Assembly: GCA_025506515.1 (NCBI GenBank)
Contig: CM046444.1
Location: 69,667,068-69,731,067 of the forward strand
Length of the DNA stretch: 64,000 nucleotides
Direction of reading: 5' to 3'
Source: Flaveria trinervia
Taxonomy: Eukaryota; Streptophyta; Magnoliopsida; Asterales; Asteraceae
Shown one piece after another: positions 59,001-64,000 of this stretch. The notes below the pieces were generated by a model. The model saw only the letters and a program-made list of their open reading frames with translations. It did not search any database and had not been told where the DNA came from. Position 1 is the first letter of the stretch; every line of letters begins with the position of its first letter. Made by a program: the position numbers and the translations under genes.

Positions 59001-59302
59001 ACTCACTTTCTTCATCATCCAGCTAAAGATGATTGTTGATGATGGCTGGAAAGATGAAGATTGTTTTCCCCTGCATTGTGGCAGATAGTGCCTTCTCCCC
59101 ATCCATAATGATCTCTTGGTAGGTTTTCCGAAATTCAAGCAAGTGATCCTCATAAAAGAGTAGGATCAATGGTAAGAGAGGTGAAGAGTTGGACAAAGCC
59201 AGAAAATGGCAAACCTTAGAGAACTATCATGTTTCTCAAAGTTCAATAGAGCAACCTAGTTGTGTTGCCTTTGAAGTTGCATGGAGAAATCATCATTGTT
59301 TC
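56021..59302 (-). pseudogene. C ORF3, N-terminal and middle part (broken)
   Basis: Near 59170-58790 the minus strand gives, across stops, IDPTLLYEDHLLEFRK, ATMQGKTIFIFPAII, IGYEEDFS and SSQWKYLLHVVIHSLSNK. These align with the NPTIY, GYEG and following segments of B ORF3. Downstream are pieces without known domains: 58276-58674, 56922-57155 (FESPITPITTSVIHSF), 56494-56748 (charged, ELAHMELSRERKEAEDAKLL), and 55907-56140 (P/Q/T-rich). It is heavily interrupted. Confidence 0.65.
56841..56880. repeat. CT/GA microsatellite in C ORF3
   Basis: A 40-bp (CT)n run with three interrupting T bases. On the ORF3 strand it reads as alternating Arg-Glu. Confidence 0.85.
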
Positions 59303-60351
59303 TGTAACAACATGTATTTTTTGATTAACAAAAAGTTAACTTTGTTAAATTTCTCAACCATAGTTGGCATTTATGAAACTTGTGAGTTATTTTTGCTTAT
59401 TTGTAGTGTGTCTTTAACTTTTAATATAAAATCTAATAATATAACTATTAATAATAATAGTTATGATAATAGTAACAAAATAATAACTAGAATAATAATA
59501 AAGATACTAATAAGGAAAGAATTATTGATAAAATTAATAAAGATAATAATTGTAATTATAATAATAATACTAATATTAATGCCAATAATAATAATGCATC
59601 TCAATAAAAATAATATTATTAATAATGATAATAATCATAATCGTAATAATAATAATAATATATTTAATAATAATAAATTATAAAATGGTGTTAACAATAA
59701 TAATAACTAAGAATAATATTGTTATTAATAATATCAACCTATAAGAGTTATTAACTTGAAACTAATTAAAACTTAAATTAAGAAAGTTAAGGGGGTTGTT
59801 TTGTCAATTTAATAAACTTCAAAACAAGTTTTGGGCATAAAATAATAAGTGAAAGAATTAAAGGGACCATTTGTGTAAACATTTGAAATCTAACCCCTCC
59901 TTTTACACACGTTTTTCCAGCCGCCGGCCGGTGTAGCTCTAGCGCGGCGCCGGCAATGCCCAAATACCATAAATCCTACAAAAATAGATCTTTTATCGTT
60001 CCCAACCATTTCAGGAGCATGGATCGAACCTATTACTACACTTTAATTCGATTGAAGGATTATTATGGGCTTTCACACAACAAAACCCAAGCCTTCTTCA
60101 GGAAATGCTCAAGTATGATTACTACTCTTTGAAGCTTATCACATCTAGGATTGGATCTAGAGAAATAAATGGATGAACTTGTCACATTTAACTTTTATAC
60201 ATGATGTAAACTTTGTTCGAGACTTATGCTTCTAACGTTGCAATTGAAACTTATGATTAATATATTTGGATTTAATAATAGCTTTATGTGGCTGTGAACG
60301 ATCTTAAGTCTCACACCTCGACGTTTCCGCTGTCAAGGTTGGGGTGTGATA
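59303..60351 (+). repeat. G3 5' LTR (about 1049 bp)
   Basis: Starts TGTAACAACATG and ends GGGGTGTGATA (CA mutated to TA), three bases before the PBS. Its interior has a 300-bp AAT/ATA-rich tract (59420-59720) and a short GC-rich patch (59920-59955, GCCGCCGGCCGG). The start is set by the TG and by the loss of similarity to C; the second LTR is outside. Confidence 0.75.
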
Positions 60352-60354
60352 GAT

Positions 60355-60366
60355 TGGTATCAGAGC
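60355..60366 (+). other. G3 primer-binding site
   Basis: TGGTATCAGAGC, a perfect initiator tRNA-Met-type site. Confidence 0.92.
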
Positions 60367-61316
60367 CCATAACTATAGGGATTTAGGTTATTGGAAATGG
60401 TGACCTAGACTATAGTTTATGCATAATTATTATTCTTGTTAAAGTATATTGTATTGCATGCTACATAATGCTATGCCATACTTATGTGCAACTTGATGCC
60501 TTAGCATAGGATTGCCTTGTAATTGTTAAAACATTGTTACTTGTCTCCCTAAACTTAACTTTGACTCTTTGACTCTCCCCGAACATCAAAACCTCTTAAT
60601 CTTATTCTCGACGACATGTGGAATCGTATACTTATGCTTATGACTTGGATCTTTAGACTTATGTCTAACCTATACAAATATCATCAAGGTTTTGAATTAA
60701 TGAACCTAAGGAATATTGTGTGACACATAGACACCTGTATCCTGGATTTCCTGGAAAAAGGACTTCAGGCTAAGGCAAGCAGTTTGCATAAATCCAACGG
60801 GACTAGTCATGCTTACCTGGGAATTTCTGGGATGAGTGATAAACTATGGTCAATATACACAAATTTCTAAGGCAAATGGGTCAATTCACCTTGACATGTC
60901 AACATTTCCAAATGGTAATGCGATACCCAATGGAATCATTCCATGTACCTTACAACTCTTAGCCTATCCTTGTTTAAATTACTATTCTTTGTTATCCTCA
61001 TTCCCGAGTCTTTGGAGTTCAAGCCTATACTTTCTAAACCGCATGTTAATCTTGAAAGATCCTTCACAGTCGAAGTCACCGATGGAAAATTTATCATCGT
61101 TGACGTTGTAATACGTGATTGTACCTTGAGCGTTAACGAACACGAGTTCTTCATTAACCTTATTCCTATGCAACTGCTTTGATGTTATTATCATCATGGA
61201 TTGGTTAGCCAAGCACACATCGAAATTCTATGCTTCGAGAAGTGCATTCGAATTCCATTACCGTCGGGTGATACTTTGAAAGTCTTTGGGAGAAATCATC
61301 CCAAGGACTCAAACTT
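60367..61316 (+). pseudogene. G3 leader and protease remnant; gag absent
   Basis: 60367-60930 shows no gag motif and no zinc knuckle. From about 61015 the plus strand reads a retropepsin C-terminal part: SFTVEVTDGKFIIVDVVIRD, LSVNEHEFFINLIPMQL, then after a shift a MDWLAKH segment. The protease active site itself is missing. A deletion of gag and the first half of protease fits. Confidence 0.75.
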
Positions 61317-62330
61317 ATGTCTTGCATTAAGGCCCAAAATTGCTTAAGTAAAAACTACCTAGCTTTCATGGTGCATGTAGTTTATACGAAAGCCAAGGGT
61401 AAGGAACTCAAAGACATTCCTATCATGCGAGATTTTCCCAAGGTATTTCGTGATGATCTTAAGGGATTACCTCCCCTGCTAGAAGTTGAGTTCAAGATTG
61501 ACTTAATGCCTGGTGCAAACCCTGTAGCTAAATCACCTTATGGTCTTGCACCATCTGAAATGCAAGAACTAGCTAGTCAATTGCAAGATTTGACCGATAA
61601 GGGTTTCATTCATCCTAGTTCTTCACCATGGGGTGCACTTGTGCTGTTTGTGAAGAAGAAAGATGGTTCATTTCGTATGTGCATTGACTATTAAGAACTC
61701 AACAAGCTTACCATCAAAAACCGATACCCTCTCCCTAGAATCGATGATCTCTTCGATCAACTTCAAGGAGCAACTCAATTCTCAAAGATTGATCTATATT
61801 CTGGGTACCATCAATTACCTGTGCACGATGATGAGATTCCAAAGACTTCTTTTAGTACTCGATATGGACATTACGAGTTCATGGTTATGCCTTTTGGCTT
61901 GACCAATGCACCTACCATGTTCATGAATCTCATGAATCAAGTATGTAAACCGTATTTGGATAAGTTTTTGATTGTGTTCATTGATGACATTCTTATTTAT
62001 TCCAAGACGAAAACCGACCATGAGACGCACTTGCGACAAGTTCTTGGACTTATGAAGAAGGAACAATTGTACGCCAAGTTTTCCAAGTGTGAGTTCTGGC
62101 TAGAGGAAGTGCAATTCTTAGGGCATATGGTAAATAGCCAAGGAATTCACGTTGATCCTACTAAATAGAAGCCATGAAGAATTGGTGTGCTGCCACAACT
62201 CCAACCGATATTTGTTCTTTTATGGGCTTAGCGAGATATTACCGTAGGTTCATAGCAAATTTTCCAAGATTGCTAAACCATTAACGGTGTTAACCTAAAC
62301 GAACCGACTTTAGAAATGGGGACCCAAACA
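61317..62330 (+). pseudogene. G3 reverse transcriptase (broken)
   Basis: EVEFKIDLMPGANPVAKSPY, SSPWGALVLFVKKKDGSFR and MCIDY are followed by a TAA at 61693, which replaces a conserved Arg codon. The reading continues with KNRYPLPRIDDLFDQL, FSKIDLYSGYHQL, MPFGLTNAPTMF, and an intact catalytic VFIDDILIYSK (about 61975-62007). Another stop and shift come at 62166, then FMGLARYYRRFI. Confidence 0.92.
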
Positions 62331-62879
62331 AGAAGAGGCCTTCAAGACATTGAAACGCAAGTTGTGTAACGCTTCTATTCTCACACTCCCCCATGGAAAC
62401 GACGATTTTCCGTATACTGTGATGCCTCTAATCTAGGTCTTGGTTGTGTTCTCATGTAACGAGGCAAATTCGTAGCATACGCATCGAGGCAATTGAAGGT
62501 TCGTGAAGTGAACTACACAACCCATGATCTTGAACTTGGTGCTTTGGTTTTTGCTTTGAAGATCTGGCGGCACTATCTTTATGGGACGCAATGCATAGTC
62601 TACACCGATCATAAGAGTCTCCAACACGTGTTCAACCAAAAGGATCTCAACATGAGACAAAGACGTTGGATTGAGTTTATTAGCGACTACGACAGTGACT
62701 TTCGCTACCACCCTGGAAAGGCGAATGTTGTAGCCGACGCGCTGAGCCGCAAGGTCCACAACAAGACTGCCTCGCCTCAAGAAATCCAAGATCGAAGGCA
62801 ATGGTTTTTTACATTAGGAGAATTTGATACCGAGATTCATATGGATGTGAACAAGGCTACTATCATACTTCAAACATAA
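62331..62879 (+). pseudogene. G3 RNase H (broken)
   Basis: YCDASNLGLGCVLM then a stop at about 62457, KFVAYASRQLKVREVNY, and an open frame 62493-62879 with THDLELGALVFALKIWRHYL, YTDHKSLQHVFNQKDLNMRQ and HPGKANVVADALSRK. RNase H acidic residues are present. Confidence 0.9.
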
Positions 62880-64000
62880 GGATTGATAGTAATCTCAAGT
62901 TATGCATTCGCGAGGCTCAACAAGCGGCGTTAACCAATGATGGGAAATATGAATATTTGATGTTTAACGTTCGGTCACAACTAGAGACAAAACCGAACGG
63001 CATGTGGTATTTCTTGAATCGACTTTGGATTCCGAATCGTGATAACCTTCTGCACTTTATTATGAACCCAGCTAATCAAACCCGATATTCCATTCATCCT
63101 GGCTCCAATAAGTTGTACATGGACCTGTGTGGTCAATACTAGTGCCTGGAATGAAGAAAGATATAGCATCCTATGTTTCCAAGTGTCTCACATGTGTAAG
63201 GGTCAAAGCCAAGCACCAACGACCATGTGGTTTACTTGAATAACTCGTAATCCCTATGTAGAAATGGGAACATATATCCATGGATTTCATAACCAAGTTA
63301 CCTCATACTCCTCGTGTTCATGATAGTATATGGGTGATTGTTCACCGTTTTACCAAAACAACACATTTCATACCAATACGAGACACATACAAAGTTTCAA
63401 GACTGGCTTGCATTTACATTGACGAAATTGTGAGTCGTCATGGCGTGCCGTTGCCCGTCATATCCGACCAAGACGCTCGTTTCAATTCGCACTTTTGGTC
63501 GTCTATGCAAGAACTCTTGGGTACTCAAGTGGATTTAAGTACGGCTTACCATCCTCAAACTGATCGTCAAACCAAACGAACAATTCAAACCCTCGAGGAT
63601 TTACTACGACTATGTGTCCTTGACTTTTGTGGTGTGCTCGCGGAATTTTCATATAACAATAGTTATCACTCGAGTATCAAGATGGCACCATTCGAAACAC
63701 TCTATGGTCGTAAATGCCGATCACCGATCTGCTGGACCGACATTGGTGAAAACTTCATCACTGGTCCTGAACTGATACAAGAAACGACCGATAAAGTCTT
63801 CGTAATCCGCAAGAACCTTGAAGTGGCAACAAGTCCACAAAAGAGTTATGCCAATAAGCGTCGTAAGCCATTGGAGTTCCAAGTTGGCGACATGGTTCTT
63901 CTTAACGTTTCACCATAGAAAGGTGTTGTTCGCTTTGGAAAGAAGGGTAAACTAGCTCCATGATTTGTAGGACCTTTCAAAATTCTGAAAAGGATTGGGA
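62880..64000 (+). pseudogene. G3 integrase (two catalytic residues lost), partial
   Basis: The zinc region at 62957-63240 has YSIHPGSNKLY and CLTCVRVKAKH in broken frames. 63280-63918 is open and covers the core: IWVIVHRFTKTTHF, where the first catalytic Asp is His; PVISDQDARFNSHFW with the second Asp; and YHPQTDRQTKRTIQT, where the usual Glu is Lys. The C-terminal KPLEFQVGDMVLLNVSP ends at a TAG where Trp is usual. The window ends within the C-terminal domain. Confidence 0.9.

Larger units (their letters stand above)
46428..59302 (-). mobile_element. C: 3' part of a copia element with ORF3, cut by D and G3
   Basis: Minus-strand remnant with a 3' LTR (46428-47283), polypurine tract and ORF3 (59302 down to 56021, then 47799 to 47409). 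D sits in ORF3, and G3 begins inside its N-terminal region, so the pol, gag and 5' LTR of C should lie to the right of the window. Confidence 0.75.
59303..64000 (+). mobile_element. G3: Ty3/gypsy element, gag deleted, runs off the window
   Basis: Plus-strand element with a 5' LTR (59303-60351), PBS, no recognisable gag, a protease remnant, RT, RNase H and integrase, cut by the window edge. Motifs are of the same general chromovirus type as G1 and G2, but the LTR sequence is unrelated. It lies within C; GTTTC at 59298-59302 is the expected left target duplication. Confidence 0.85.

Noticed and set aside
59189..59683. Plus-strand ORF of 164 codons rich in Ile and Asn
   Set aside because: It spans the C/G3 boundary and an AAT-rich tract; composition reflects the repeat.

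Overview
This window is repeat DNA from a plant nuclear genome, with no convincing host gene. Long LTR retrotransposons with tRNA-Met-type primer sites, chromovirus-type (Tekay/Del-like) Ty3/gypsy pol, Ty1/copia elements with an extra ORF after pol, and AT-rich spacers point to a eudicot. The particular mix, including the extra copia ORF, reminds me of Asteraceae genomes, but that is recall and not shown by the sequence.

The ground layer is a tandem repeat with units of about 575-637 bp, seen as three separated blocks (5477-8360, 15625-15998, 43096-46427). Everything else looks inserted into it or next to it. From left to right: a copia LTR fragment (1-252) inside the LTR of gypsy element G1 (253-5476, minus strand); repeat block 1; gypsy element G2 (8361-15624, minus), with a deleted 5' end; repeat block 2; the very large copia element A (15999-43095, minus); repeat block 3; the 3' part of copia element C (46428-59302, minus), interrupted by copia element D (47805-56015, minus); and gypsy element G3 (59303 to the window end, plus), which cuts C again.

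Element A carries a second large copia element, B (16668-28816, plus), inside its own 3' LTR. The arithmetic closes exactly: the two halves of A's 3' LTR, minus one 6-bp duplication, sum to 708 bp, the length of its 5' LTR. D is flanked by GTTTG on both sides and A by AAATC on both sides.

All pol and gag genes are broken by stops and frameshifts, and several have lost catalytic residues, so none of the copies looks autonomous. Protein order is the standard one: gag-PR-RT-RH-INT for gypsy, gag-PR-INT-RT-RH for copia.

The most interesting system is in copia elements A, B and C. Each has a long extra reading frame (ORF3) between pol and the 3' LTR, and the three share a recognisable N-terminal domain. 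In A and B the spacer between pol and ORF3 holds an array of short imperfect palindromes related to those in the U3 part of the same element's LTR, while the motif differs completely between A and B. In B a TATAAATA box lies 65 bp upstream of the ORF3 start codon. This suggests a private internal promoter, built from LTR-like control elements, for a separate ORF3 transcript; ORF3 may be a family-specific regulator or anti-silencing factor acting on these arrays.
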